From Nitrospirota bacterium (GTDB lineage: Bacteria > JACPQY01): 64,000 bases of DNA. The position numbers were made by a program, and so were the translations under genes. Shown here piece by piece: positions 25,629 to 33,706 of this stretch. The stretch lies in the NCBI GenBank assembly GCA_016180645.1, contig JACPAV010000014.1, positions 18,716 through 82,715 on the forward strand, read 5' to 3'. Every line of letters starts with the position of its first letter. Within the stretch, counting starts at the first letter, position 1. Below the pieces are notes generated by a model, which was not told where the DNA came from, did no database searches, and saw only the letters and a list, made by a program, of their open reading frames with translations.

Positions 25629-26720
25629 CTATGACCCTTCCGATCGCCGTCCCCCCGCGTTCCGCGGAGGGGCTGAGGCGTTTTTCCTGAAGGCGCGCTT
25701 CTGTACGATCGTCTGCGCAGCGTGACTGACCGCGCCGGACACTTCCCTGCTCTTGGCCAACCGCTCGAGTTCGAGCAGGCTGCCGATCCCTTCGAGAAAC
25801 CGGAGGACCAGAAAATGCGGTGTCTTGGGATTCTTGACGAGGAGATTCCGCACACGCGCATCCTTGGACCAATCGGTATGCGTTCCGATTCGGCGCAGGA
25901 TGTCCTGCGACACGTTTCGGAGCTGGCAGAACTGGACGACCTCATCCACCGTCAGCGCCGGATTGGACAACACGCCCATCGCAACGTCCAGGAAACCATC
26001 CTGCACCAGGATGTATCGGACGAAACGATTCGCGATCGGCGCAAGGAGCACTCGCCGAGGTCCCTCCATGTCCTTGAGCAGAGACCGGATGGCCGGGAGT
26101 TGGTCCTCCGGCGTGCCGGCGTCGATCAGTGCGCTTGGGAAGAAGGATGCGTCCGGTGCGCCCTCGGAAGGGAGCCGCGCGGGTGCGGTCGCCTCGGGGG
26201 CGGCCGGTTCGGGCAGGGGAGGCGCCGTCGGTGCGACGAGGCCGGGAATGTCTCCCTCAAGCTGGAGGAGAAGCCACTGGGGGGTCAGGGGATTCTTGCG
26301 AAGGGAATGAAAGATTTTCGGAGCGGCGCGGATGCGGTCGTGGCGCTCGGCGATGATGCGGAGGATGAGCGGATCTTCGCAGTATTCTGAGAGGAAGCAG
26401 AGGGTGTCTTCCGGCATGGCCGGAAGAGCAACGAGTTTTCCGATGACGGCGCTTTCCTGCCGGTACTTCTGCGCCAGAAATCCGATCAGCCCGGGATCGT
26501 CCACGTGTTCGCACGCCGCCACCACGAGATTCTTCGGGAAGGATTCCAAGGTCTCGAGGGCCGTCTCGCGCACGGCGTCCTCATCCGCCTGGGTCAGAAC
26601 GTGGAGAACATACAGTTGTTCCGGCGGCGAGAGCGGGAGCAGGCGGCGCGCGGCCAGCATGCGCGTCGCGGTCGGGCTGTCGGCCGCAATCGCCTTGCGG
26701 GCGGCTTCGGAGAGAATCAC
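25629..26720 (-). CDS. Helical-repeat protein of unknown function
   Basis: GTG 26720 gives 363 residues. Two regions of short helical repeats (about 1-150 and 205-320) are joined by a Pro/Ala-rich linker (APTAPPLPEPAAPEATAP). Repeat-like pieces include LVVAACEHVDDPGLIGFLAQ, LCFLSEYCEDPLILRIIAE and LLVKNPKTPHFLVLRFLEG, with the -NPxTP- spacing seen in HEAT-like bacterial repeats. There is no signal sequence, so it is probably a cytoplasmic protein-protein interaction scaffold. It is 18 bp downstream of the SPOR gene and likely co-transcribed with it. Confidence 0.65.
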   Translation of the reverse strand: MILSEAARKAIAADSPTATRMLAARRLLPLSPPEQLYVLHVLTQADEDAVRETALETLESFPKNLVVAACEHVDDPGLIGFLAQKYRQESAVIGKLVALPAMPEDTLCFLSEYCEDPLILRIIAERHDRIRAAPKIFHSLRKNPLTPQWLLLQLEGDIPGLVAPTAPPLPEPAAPEATAPARLPSEGAPDASFFPSALIDAGTPEDQLPAIRSLLKDMEGPRRVLLAPIANRFVRYILVQDGFLDVAMGVLSNPALTVDEVVQFCQLRNVSQDILRRIGTHTDWSKDARVRNLLVKNPKTPHFLVLRFLEGIGSLLELERLAKSREVSGAVSHAAQTIVQKRAFRKNASAPPRNAGGRRSEGS

Positions 26721-26738
26721 AAGAGGAAAGTGGACCGG

Positions 26739-27674
26739 CTACTCTTCGAGAATCTTGGGCTCGTACCCTTTCTCCTTGAGCTTGCCGACGAGTCTTTGTG
26801 CCTGTGGCCGCGTAAGATGATCCACCCGCACGACGCGAACCTGCTTGGCCCCTTCCTCCTTGCGAATGTTGCTGGGCAGGCCCAGCGAGCGCACTTTCTT
26901 GACGCGGCGGTCCAACAGGCCCTGATCGCTGACGGCCTCAAACGTGATGAGATAAAGGATGCTTTCATCCTTCCTGCGGAACGTTCGGAGGGACATCTCG
27001 GTGGGCTTGAATCCGTGCTCCGGAAGATTCCGGAACACCAGCTCGGCGTCCTCGCGCTCCGGGAACGGACCGATCCTCAATTCATACGAGGTCCCTCCGG
27101 AATTCTTCCGGGTGACCAACGGCTCGTACCCGATCCGCCGAATTTCCCGGAGGGCGCGCTGGTAGTACGTTTGGCTCGCATAGCTGCCGATCTGAACGCT
27201 GAGGTCGCCTGCAGGCATTCGGACCGGCTTGGGCGCGCTCGGCCCCAAGCCACCACGAGATTCGGAGCGCGTCCGCGCTGTGCCCTCACCCGGCCTCCGG
27301 CCACCCTCTCCCGCTTGCGGGATAGGGATGGGGTGAGGGGTATCGGGGCGGTTTTCATATGCGCTCTCGATGTTGTCTTCACTGGAGGGCAGCAGAAGGT
27401 CTGAGGGGCCCGGTGTTTGGTTGGGGGGAGGGGCCACCGCCACCTCCCCGGGAAGTTCGGGGCGTTCCAGAAAGGAGGCCACGTTCCGGTACACGAAGAA
27501 AGCACCGAGCGCGATTCCCCCGAGGAGAACCATCAGAATAGGGAGGGGCGTGATGCGGACCACGCGTTCGCGAGGCGGCGAGAAATCCCGGCGCGCGGGC
27601 GCGGGAGAGCCGATGGCATCGGAAACGAGGTCTTCGAGGAGTTTGTCTTCGTCGCCTTCCGGATCGTCCGGCAT
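26739..27674 (-). CDS. SPOR-domain membrane protein
   Basis: ATG 27674 is preceded by AAGGAAAG, better than the TTG at 27695; this gives 311 residues. A cytoplasmic acidic tail is followed by one transmembrane helix (PLPILMVLLGGIALGAFFVY, about residues 50-72), a Pro-rich linker, and SPOR-type repeats LSVQIGSYASQTYYQRALRE and YELRIGPFPEREDAELVFRN. The last 70 residues (VRVVRVDHLTRPQAQRLVGK) look like a further SPOR unit. SPOR domains bind denuded peptidoglycan at division sites. Part of the linker (27283-27340) is encoded by a dispersed repeat. Confidence 0.85.
   Translation of the reverse strand: MPDDPEGDEDKLLEDLVSDAIGSPAPARRDFSPPRERVVRITPLPILMVLLGGIALGAFFVYRNVASFLERPELPGEVAVAPPPNQTPGPSDLLLPSSEDNIESAYENRPDTPHPIPIPQAGEGGRRPGEGTARTRSESRGGLGPSAPKPVRMPAGDLSVQIGSYASQTYYQRALREIRRIGYEPLVTRKNSGGTSYELRIGPFPEREDAELVFRNLPEHGFKPTEMSLRTFRRKDESILYLITFEAVSDQGLLDRRVKKVRSLGLPSNIRKEEGAKQVRVVRVDHLTRPQAQRLVGKLKEKGYEPKILEE
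27283..27340. repeat. Dispersed CCCTCACCC...GGGTGAGGG repeat inside the SPOR gene
   Basis: A palindromic sequence with arms CCCTCACC and GGGGTGAGGG and internal GGCCTCCGGCC and CCCGCTTGCGGG hairpins. It is translated leftward as PHPIPIPQAGEGGRRPGEG within the linker of the SPOR protein. Similar repeats are common between genes in other bacteria; here it is in frame. Confidence 0.75.
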
Positions 27675-27740
27675 CTTTCCTTGATAGTACGGCAACTCCG
27701 AAATTGCAATCGAGGTCCAACACCTGGTTCCGCTTCTCCG

Positions 27741-27878
27741 GTAGCCGAACCCTTTACGGGTGCGTCTTTCCGCGCCCGCGTGTTTCCGTCATTCCCGCGA
27801 AAGCGGGAATCCCGTGCCCAGGAAGGTACGGGACCATGCAATGTCGCCGCGCCAGGGATGGCGCGGCATGGGCCATGG
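27741..27878. repeat. Composite intergenic repeat: half GTAG hairpin, CATTCCCGCGAAAGCGGGAAT palindrome, element B
   Basis: The 227-bp gap between the SPOR and methyltransferase genes holds three different palindromes: a GTAG-type half element (from 27741, arms ACCC/GGGT, loop TTTA), the widespread palindrome ATTCCCGCGAAAGCGGGAAT (about 27791-27810), and a complete 68-bp element B (27811-27878) with hairpin 2 stem CCGCGCCA/TGGCGCGG. The genes on both sides read leftward, so the block may also act as an attenuator. Confidence 0.8.
27811..27878 (+). repeat. 68-bp double-hairpin element B
   Basis: Hairpin 1 is CCCGTGCC...GGTACGGG and hairpin 2 is CCGCGCCA-GGGA-TGGCGCGG between CCATG and CCATGG. 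Relative to the copies at 24620 and 58951, both stems carry changes on the two strands that keep pairing. Confidence 0.85.
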
Positions 27879-27901
27879 TCCAGATTCCTTCTGACCGACT
27901 C

Positions 27902-29098
27902 CTACCGCGGAAGTACCCTGCACACGAGCACCTTGAGGTACTGCGACTCGGGCATGGACAGGAGCACGGGATGGTCGGGGGCCTGATTCAGCGTGGCCAG
28001 GACTTGGAGACTCACGTTCGCGCGCACAGCGGCCTCTTGGAGGACTTCTTGGAAGGTGTCGGCAAAAATGTGGTGCGAGCAGGAGGCCGTAATAACGATG
28101 CCTCCGGATTCCACGAGAGCCAGAGCTTCCGCATTGAGGCGGAGGTAGGCCTTTTTCGCGCCGGGAACTTCTTTTCGCGAGTGGGCGAAGGAGGGGGGGT
28201 CCACCACCACCCGGTCGAACTTCCGCTCCTCCCCACGCAGGCGAGCGAGAGTCTCAAACACGTCGTCTTTGATGAATTCGCAACGCTCCTGCACGCCATT
28301 GATCTCGGCATTTTTCCGGGCACGTTCAAGGGCGCGATCAGAGGCATCGATGCCGAGCACGTTTGCGGCGCCCGATTTCGCGGCCCGGATGGCGAATGCC
28401 CCCTCACAGCAAAAGAGATCGAGCACCCTTGTCCCCTGCGAGGTTCCCGCGAGGAAGGCTCGTGCTTCACGCTGGTCGTAAAAGAATCCCGTCTTCTGAC
28501 CCTCCAGGAGATCCACCTCGAACTCAGCCTCACCTTCCCGGATGAGCCGGACCGCGGGTCCGCGGCCTGCAAGAATGCCTTTCCGGCGCGGGAGGCCTTC
28601 CGCGTCGCGGAGCGAGGAGTCGTTCCTCTCAACGACGAGTTCCGGATGGAAAAGCTCCTCCAAGGCTGAAAGGATTTCCGGCGTGTGCCGGTCCATGCCG
28701 GCGGACACGGCTTGAAGGGAATAGGCTTCGCCGTAGCGATCGATGATCAGCCCCGGGAGGCCATCCGATTCGCCGTGTACGAGGCGATAGAACGGGTTCC
28801 CAGGGAGCAGGGCTTCGCGCAATCCTGCCGCCCCTCGGAGGCGATCGCGAAGAATCACATCGAAGGCCGCACCGCCATCCAGAGAAAGGATCCGAAGCGC
28901 AATGAGCGAGTGGGGGTGATAGAAAGCCGTGGCCGCGGGATGGCCCGAGGCGTCCGCGATCCGCACAATCGTCCCCGCCGCGAGCGGGGGATCGGGATGC
29001 TTGAGCTCATTCGAGTAAATCCAGGGATAGCCCTCCCGGGCATGTCGCAACGCGCGCGCGGAGACGGCCACAAGCGGAAGATCAGGTGCTGGACCCAT
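27902..29098 (-). CDS. Class I rRNA (cytosine-C5) methyltransferase, RlmI-like
   Basis: ATG 29098 (MGPAPDLPLVAVSAR) gives 398 residues, matching the usual RlmI length of about 396; the open frame continues upstream only as a shadow of the DsbA-like gene. An N-terminal PUA domain (residues 5-80, HAREGYPWIYSNELK) precedes an EEHEE linker domain and a Rossmann methyltransferase domain with motif I DLFCCEGAFA, motif II GIDASDRAL and motif IV DPPSFAHSRK. The conserved TASCSHHI near the C-terminus holds the second catalytic cysteine. It methylates 23S rRNA in characterised homologues; the exact position here is inferred. Confidence 0.88.
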   Translation of the reverse strand: MGPAPDLPLVAVSARALRHAREGYPWIYSNELKHPDPPLAAGTIVRIADASGHPAATAFYHPHSLIALRILSLDGGAAFDVILRDRLRGAAGLREALLPGNPFYRLVHGESDGLPGLIIDRYGEAYSLQAVSAGMDRHTPEILSALEELFHPELVVERNDSSLRDAEGLPRRKGILAGRGPAVRLIREGEAEFEVDLLEGQKTGFFYDQREARAFLAGTSQGTRVLDLFCCEGAFAIRAAKSGAANVLGIDASDRALERARKNAEINGVQERCEFIKDDVFETLARLRGEERKFDRVVVDPPSFAHSRKEVPGAKKAYLRLNAEALALVESGGIVITASCSHHIFADTFQEVLQEAAVRANVSLQVLATLNQAPDHPVLLSMPESQYLKVLVCRVLPR

Positions 29099-29167
29099 GC
29101 AGGCGCCATTGTACCGTGAATCTCGCGTTTGTAACGATGTGGGGTGGCGGGTATACTGTGCCCTCCA

Positions 29168-30577
29168 ATGAAAAAATGGATTCTGCTGATGGGCGTGGCC
29201 GCCGCCGCTGCGGCCGTCTGGGTGATGTGGAAGCCCCTCTTTCGGGGCATGGGCAAAGGGCCTGTGGCGGAGGCGTATCTCGACTTTCAGGATATGTCCT
29301 CGCGCGATTTCTATGGCCGCGCGTTCAAGCCCCTGAAGGGGAAATACGGCAAAGACGTTTCCTTTGAAGTCGTTCCGTTCCCCATGCCCCTCCATCCGCG
29401 GTCGCGTCGGGCGGGCGTGGCCATTGAATGCGCCCAGGAACTGGGGAAGGCGGATGTCTTTATCGATGCTCTCCTCGAGTTTTTTTCGTTTACGGAGAGC
29501 GAACTGGTCCGCGCCGCCAAGAAAGCGCAACTCCCCATCGAAACATTTTCGAAGTGCCTGGCCAAAGCCCGACGCGAAGAAAACCTGGCGAAAAAGCTGG
29601 AGGGGTATCGCAAATCGGGCATCGTCAATGTGCCGACGTTCGTCCTTGGGGACGAACGAATCACGGGGAGCCAGCCGGTCGAGGTGTACGAGCGGGCGGT
29701 GCTGAAAGTTCTCGGAAAGCCCGTTGAAGAGCTCAAGACGTACGGAGTGAAAATCGTCTACGATCCGTCGTGCGACGTCTGCGAGCACACCGCCTACATG
29801 CGAGCCCTGAAAGAGAATTTCTATCCGAGTTTGGAGTCTCAGGACGTTGACTGCTCGTCGGACGAGGGCCGGGCGCTGATGGAGTCGGCCAAGTCGAGGG
29901 CCGTTCCCCTCTACGTATTTGAAAAGGGCATCGAGGCGATCACCTCGTTCCCGCAGATCCGTCCGATTTTCGGCGACATGGCGGAGGGCTTTTACATACG
30001 CCCGGACGCCTACCGATTCACCATGCGCGTACTCGATTCTCCGAATCTGACGGGCCTCCCGGAGAAGGGGAGTCCCAAGGCGAAAGTCAGGGTGATCGAG
30101 TTCATGGATTTCCACTGCCCCCACTGCGGGCAGTTCGCGCAGAATCAGTTGCCGATTCTCGTTGAGAAGTTCGTGAAGCCGGGAATCGCCCGGTGGTCGG
30201 TGGCCGTCTACCCGCTTGGCGCAGAGAGCGTGCCCGTGGCGCAGGCCGCGTACTGCGCGGGCGAGCAGGGGAAGTTCTGGGAGTACCACGACCAACTGTT
30301 CAAAAGCCAAACGCATCGGCACGGGCGGGAAGATCTCCTCAAGGTTGCCACGGAGATCAAGCTGGGCATGGAGCCGTTCAAGAAATGCCTGGATAGCCCC
30401 GCCATGCGGGAGAAAGTCCAGAAGATCTCCAAGGCCGCCGCCGAGCTGGGTGTAAACTCGACACCAACGTTTTTTGTGGGCGATCTGAGGATCAAGGGGG
30501 GCCAGTCCGTACCGGTCTTCGAGGAAGCGATCCAGCAGAAGTTGAAGGACAAGGGACCGGCCTGCAGGAAATCATGA
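29168..30577 (+). CDS. DsbA-like protein with three thioredoxin-type domains
   Basis: ATG 29168 gives 469 residues with an N-terminal signal anchor (WILLMGVAAAAAAVWVMW). Domain 1 (about 30-190) keeps the helical insert and VPTFVLGDERITG cis-Pro strand of DsbA but its active site is degenerate (DMSSRD, no CxxC). Domain 2 (about 195-265) has CDVC. Domain 3 (about 295-465) is a full DsbA domain with CPHC and the cis-Pro strand STPTFFVGDLRIKG. It probably catalyses disulfide formation or isomerisation in the periplasm, with the preceding domains acting as relay or client-binding modules. Its stop overlaps the DsbB-like gene (ATGA). Confidence 0.8.
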   Translation: MKKWILLMGVAAAAAAVWVMWKPLFRGMGKGPVAEAYLDFQDMSSRDFYGRAFKPLKGKYGKDVSFEVVPFPMPLHPRSRRAGVAIECAQELGKADVFIDALLEFFSFTESELVRAAKKAQLPIETFSKCLAKARREENLAKKLEGYRKSGIVNVPTFVLGDERITGSQPVEVYERAVLKVLGKPVEELKTYGVKIVYDPSCDVCEHTAYMRALKENFYPSLESQDVDCSSDEGRALMESAKSRAVPLYVFEKGIEAITSFPQIRPIFGDMAEGFYIRPDAYRFTMRVLDSPNLTGLPEKGSPKAKVRVIEFMDFHCPHCGQFAQNQLPILVEKFVKPGIARWSVAVYPLGAESVPVAQAAYCAGEQGKFWEYHDQLFKSQTHRHGREDLLKVATEIKLGMEPFKKCLDSPAMREKVQKISKAAAELGVNSTPTFFVGDLRIKGGQSVPVFEEAIQQKLKDKGPACRKS

Positions 30578-31023
30578 CCCCGGGAAACCTGCGCCTCGTT
30601 CGGTGGGGTGTTTTTGTCCTGGGTGCACTGCTGACCGCAGGGAGCTTCTCTCTGAGTCTCGTGGGCGGTTGGACGCCCTGCATCTACTGTCTTACCTTGA
30701 GATACACCGGGCTGGTCCTGTCGGCGGCGGCGCTGGCGAATGCGATCCGTCCCCGAAGATTCCTTGGAGTGGCCGTGGTGGTCCTTTCCCTCGCCGCCCT
30801 CGGTGTGGCCGGATATCTCGTCCGCAAAGACTTCAAACGGCTTGGAATCATCAAGCCCGATCCCCTCAAAGCCCTCACGGGCGGGGATGAATCCTGCGCC
30901 CCCGGGCAGGATTGCTCAACGCCCGTTCTGGGAGGCCTGCCGGCTTCGGCCTACGCTCTGGGTGGGTTTGCGGTCCTCTTGGCGGGCTCCGTTTTGGTGA
31001 CTTTCAAGACCCCAAAAGGCTGA
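30574..31023 (+). CDS. DsbB-like membrane disulfide oxidoreductase
   Basis: The 149-residue protein has four predicted transmembrane helices. The motif TPCIYC (Cys36 and Cys39) follows helix 1 as in DsbB, and a second periplasmic pair (Cys108 and Cys114, CAPGQDC) lies between helices 3 and 4. In DsbB these pairs pass electrons from DsbA to a quinone. It overlaps the three-domain DsbA-like gene by 4 bp, which supports a dedicated pair. A conserved Arg43 after the first cysteine pair is present (LTLRY). Confidence 0.85.
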   Translation: MTPGNLRLVRWGVFVLGALLTAGSFSLSLVGGWTPCIYCLTLRYTGLVLSAAALANAIRPRRFLGVAVVVLSLAALGVAGYLVRKDFKRLGIIKPDPLKALTGGDESCAPGQDCSTPVLGGLPASAYALGGFAVLLAGSVLVTFKTPKG

Positions 31024-31031
31024 CAACATAA

Positions 31032-31060
31032 ACGCAACGCGTTGTATTAACGCAACGCGT
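31032..31060. promoter_or_regulatory. Direct repeat ACGCAACGCGT, possible operator
   Basis: ACGCAACGCGT occurs at 31032-31042 and again at 31050-31060, an 18-bp centre spacing. Each copy contains the palindromic ACGCGT. It lies in the 115-bp gap between the DsbB-like gene and lpxC, about 80 bp upstream of lpxC, so it may bind a regulator of lpxC or the following operon. Confidence 0.4.
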
Positions 31061-31138
31061 CACGGGAAAAAGTCCTCTGTAAGTGCCCAATAGTTCGATT
31101 GTTCCGATGGCACACCTATTGCGGTGAATTCTAGCAGA

Positions 31139-31990
31139 ATGACGCAAAGGACCATCGGAAACAACATCGAATTGGAAGGGGCGGGTCTCCACACCGGTAG
31201 GGCCTGCCGAATTCGGGTTCGTCCTTCGGAAGCCGGCACGGGGATTCGATTCCAGAAAAAGAATGGATCGATGGGACCGGTGACGGAAGTGTCGTGGAAA
31301 AACGTATCCCATACCGAATACGCCACAACCTTGGGCACGAATGGGATTCGCTTTGCCACGATCGAGCACTTGGTCAGTGCGCTCAGCGGCCTCGGTGTAG
31401 ACAACGCTCACGTTGAAGTTGAAGGTGGTGAAGTTCCCATTCTCGACGGCAGCGCGCGCCCGTTCGTGGACGCGATTCGAGCGGCGGGGATCGTGGAAAT
31501 GGATGCGCCGCGAAAGACCCTCCGGGTCCTCCGTCCGGTCCATGTCGAAGCAGATGGGAAATCGGCCGGTCTGATTCCTTTCGATGGATTCCGCGTCGAG
31601 TGCGGCATTCACTTTGAATCGCCGCTCGTTCGCCACCAAGAGTACGACATGGAAATCACCCCTTCCCGGTACGCGGACGAAATTGCTCCGGCGCGCACGT
31701 TCTGCATGCGGGCGGAAGTGGACAAACTTTGGTCCCTGGGCCTCGCGAAAGGCGGATCGCTGGCGAACTCCGTCGTCTTCGAAAACGGCCATATCCTCAA
31801 TCCGGAAGGGCTCCGCTTCAAGGATGAGCCGGTCCGGCACAAGATTCTCGACGCCGTGGGGGACATGGCCCTCGCCGGCTCTCCGATCAGCGGCGCCTAC
31901 GTGGCCTCCCGATCCGGCCACACGCTCAATCTGGCCCTCCTCCGCGAACTCTTCTCCTCTCCCGACAACTACTCTCTCGAAGAAGCCTGA
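31139..31990 (+). CDS. lpxC: UDP-3-O-acyl-N-acetylglucosamine deacetylase
   Basis: ATG 31139 gives 283 residues beginning MTQRTIGNNIELEGAGLHTG, the usual LpxC start; GTG 31124 is less likely. The zinc ligands are His77 (TIEHLVSAL), His234 and Asp238 (HKILDAVGD), and the catalytic His261 is in SGHTLNLAL. LpxC carries out the first committed step of lipid A synthesis, so the organism builds an LPS-type outer membrane. It lies between disulfide-bond genes and the exbB operon, 51 bp before exbB, and is probably co-transcribed with the latter. Confidence 0.96.
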   Translation: MTQRTIGNNIELEGAGLHTGRACRIRVRPSEAGTGIRFQKKNGSMGPVTEVSWKNVSHTEYATTLGTNGIRFATIEHLVSALSGLGVDNAHVEVEGGEVPILDGSARPFVDAIRAAGIVEMDAPRKTLRVLRPVHVEADGKSAGLIPFDGFRVECGIHFESPLVRHQEYDMEITPSRYADEIAPARTFCMRAEVDKLWSLGLAKGGSLANSVVFENGHILNPEGLRFKDEPVRHKILDAVGDMALAGSPISGAYVASRSGHTLNLALLRELFSSPDNYSLEEA

Positions 31991-32041
31991 CCTCGGTTCC
32001 GCTAGATGTAAATTCCCGCGCCAGGGGTCTATAATCCAGCC

Positions 32042-32668
32042 ATGCGTATCCAGGCCCTTTTCCTTGCCCTGACGCTCGTGGGAGCCCAGTGGGTCCTCTA
32101 CCTGCTGATCGCCCTCAGCATCGGATCGGTGGCCGTGATGGTCGATCGATGGCTCCATCTTCGAAAGCGCCTCGCCTCCGCCTTGGTTCTGCGCCGCGAG
32201 TCGCCGGCGCTCATCCGCGACGGCCACTCCAAGGACCTTGACGCGCTTTTTCGAAAGCACAATCCCGGCGTCGGAAAGGTTTTGGCCGTTGCTCTCGAAG
32301 CGTATCCCAGGGGCCGCACGGCGTTTGAAGGCGTCCTGGCCGCCGAACGATCGCAGGAGAAGGAAGCCAACGAGAAATATCTGGCCTATCTGGGGACGCT
32401 CGGAAACAACGCCCCCTTCATCGGACTCTTCGGCACGGTTCTCGGCATCATCAAGGCCTTCCATGATCTCTCCATCAGCCAGGAGGCCGGTCCGAGCGTG
32501 GTGATGGGTGGCATCGCGGAAGCCCTCGTCGCCACCGCGGTCGGACTCATGGTGGCGATCCCCGCCGTCGTCGCGTTCAACCTGTTCCAGCAGCGTTCGC
32601 GCCGCATCCTGGCGGTCATCGACGAAATCGGCAACCTCCTGGTCGCACAGATCCCCCCTCCAAAGTAA
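32042..32668 (+). CDS. exbB: ExbB/TolQ-type proton channel subunit
   Basis: The 208-residue protein has three transmembrane helices (about 10-30, 120-145, 160-185). The conserved core LGTLGNNAPFIGLFGTVLGI and the third helix GGIAEALVATAVGLMVAIPAV, with the pore-lining Thr residues, are diagnostic of the ExbB/TolQ/MotA family. It should form a pentamer around ExbD and energise TonB using proton flow. It is the first gene of exbB-exbD-tonB-receptor, with 2 bp to exbD. Confidence 0.92.
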   Translation: MRIQALFLALTLVGAQWVLYLLIALSIGSVAVMVDRWLHLRKRLASALVLRRESPALIRDGHSKDLDALFRKHNPGVGKVLAVALEAYPRGRTAFEGVLAAERSQEKEANEKYLAYLGTLGNNAPFIGLFGTVLGIIKAFHDLSISQEAGPSVVMGGIAEALVATAVGLMVAIPAVVAFNLFQQRSRRILAVIDEIGNLLVAQIPPPK

Positions 32669-32670
32669 CT

Positions 32671-33093
32671 TTGACGGCCCCGGAAAAAGAAGACGATCTT
32701 ATCACGGGCATCAACGTGACGCCGTTGGTGGATATCACGCTGGTCCTCCTCATCATCTTCATGGTCACCGCCGTCTACATCGTCGCCCCAGCCATCAAGG
32801 TCAAGCTTCCCAAAGCCGCCACTGCCGAAAGCACGCCCATCACGAGCGTCGCCCTCGTCCTCGACATCAACCGGGTGCTGTACTTCAATGGAACGCCGAC
32901 GAATGAGGAGGATGTCCGCAAGATTCTGGGCGACCTCGTCCGGGAGAAGACGGACGTGCAGGCCATGATCAGCGCCGACAAGGATGTGACACACGGCGAG
33001 GTGATTCATCTGATGGATCTCGTCCGACAACTCGGTATCACCAAGTTTGCCGTAAACGTCGAAGGCCCGCGTGTCGCTCCGGCGCCACATTAA
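32671..33093 (+). CDS. exbD: ExbD/TolR-type proton channel subunit
   Basis: The start is TTG 32671, since a stop lies just upstream and no ATG precedes the conserved region. The 140-residue protein has one N-terminal transmembrane helix: NVTPLVDITLVLLIIFMVTA, where the Asp is the proton-carrying residue. A periplasmic domain follows (VALVLDINRVLYFNGTP, VIHLMDLVRQLGITKFAVN). The 3' end overlaps the tonB start by 23 bp. Confidence 0.92.
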   Translation: MTAPEKEDDLITGINVTPLVDITLVLLIIFMVTAVYIVAPAIKVKLPKAATAESTPITSVALVLDINRVLYFNGTPTNEEDVRKILGDLVREKTDVQAMISADKDVTHGEVIHLMDLVRQLGITKFAVNVEGPRVAPAPH

Positions 33094-33706
33094 CCCCATC
33101 CATCTCGGGATCGGCCTCTCGCTGGCGATCCACCTCGTCGGTCTGGGCGGATTGAGCCGGATCGCGCCGGCCCTCGCGCAGTTCCTTCCCATCGAAGTCG
33201 AATTGGTGGAAGAGGAAAAGCCGCCGGACCCGCCGCCGAAACCGCCCGAACCGGAAAAGCCTCCCGAGCCGAAACCGGCCGAAGAAGTCACGGATCTTCG
33301 CGACGTGCGGGCGAGCGAGGTGCGCGACGTGTTCGGCGTCACTCCCGACTCGGTTGCCGCGGAAGGGGATTTCGAGGCGCCCATCGGTACCACGCTGATG
33401 AAAGAGCCCGAGCCCGAATACGTCCCCCTCCCGGCGGTCTCCGCTTTGCCGAGCTTCAAGACGAAAATCGAACCGGAGTACCCGGATCAAGCGCGCCGCG
33501 CCGGCCTCGACGGCCTCGTGGTCCTTGAGGTCGGGATCGACTCGGCGGGCAGGGTGTTCGAAGTTTCGGTCGTCCAATCTGCCGGGCACGGGTTTGACGA
33601 AGCCGCCATGACGGCGATGAAGAACTCGGTGTTCTATCCCGCTCGTCGCGGAAACGAGCCGGTGGCCGTGCGCCTTCGCATCCCCGTGAGGTTCACCCTC
33701 CGGTGA
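33071..33706 (+). CDS. tonB: TonB energy transducer
   Basis: GTG 33071 gives 211 residues. One N-terminal membrane helix (HLGIGLSLAIHLVGLGGL) with a conserved His is followed by a Pro/Glu/Lys-rich rod (EEEKPPDPPPKPPEPEKPPE) and a C-terminal TonB domain (KIEPEYPDQARRAGLDGLVV, PARRGNEPVAVRLRIPVRF). It transmits energy from ExbB/ExbD to the receptor plug. The stop overlaps the receptor start by 4 bp (GTGA), so this TonB is very probably dedicated to that receptor. Confidence 0.93.
   Translation: MSLRRHINPIHLGIGLSLAIHLVGLGGLSRIAPALAQFLPIEVELVEEEKPPDPPPKPPEPEKPPEPKPAEEVTDLRDVRASEVRDVFGVTPDSVAAEGDFEAPIGTTLMKEPEPEYVPLPAVSALPSFKTKIEPEYPDQARRAGLDGLVVLEVGIDSAGRVFEVSVVQSAGHGFDEAAMTAMKNSVFYPARRGNEPVAVRLRIPVRFTLR

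Noticed and set aside
27902..30322. One 806-residue leftward frame
   Set aside because: Only the part from ATG 29098 matches a methyltransferase; the upstream half is antisense to the DsbA-like gene and has low-complexity, arginine-rich composition.
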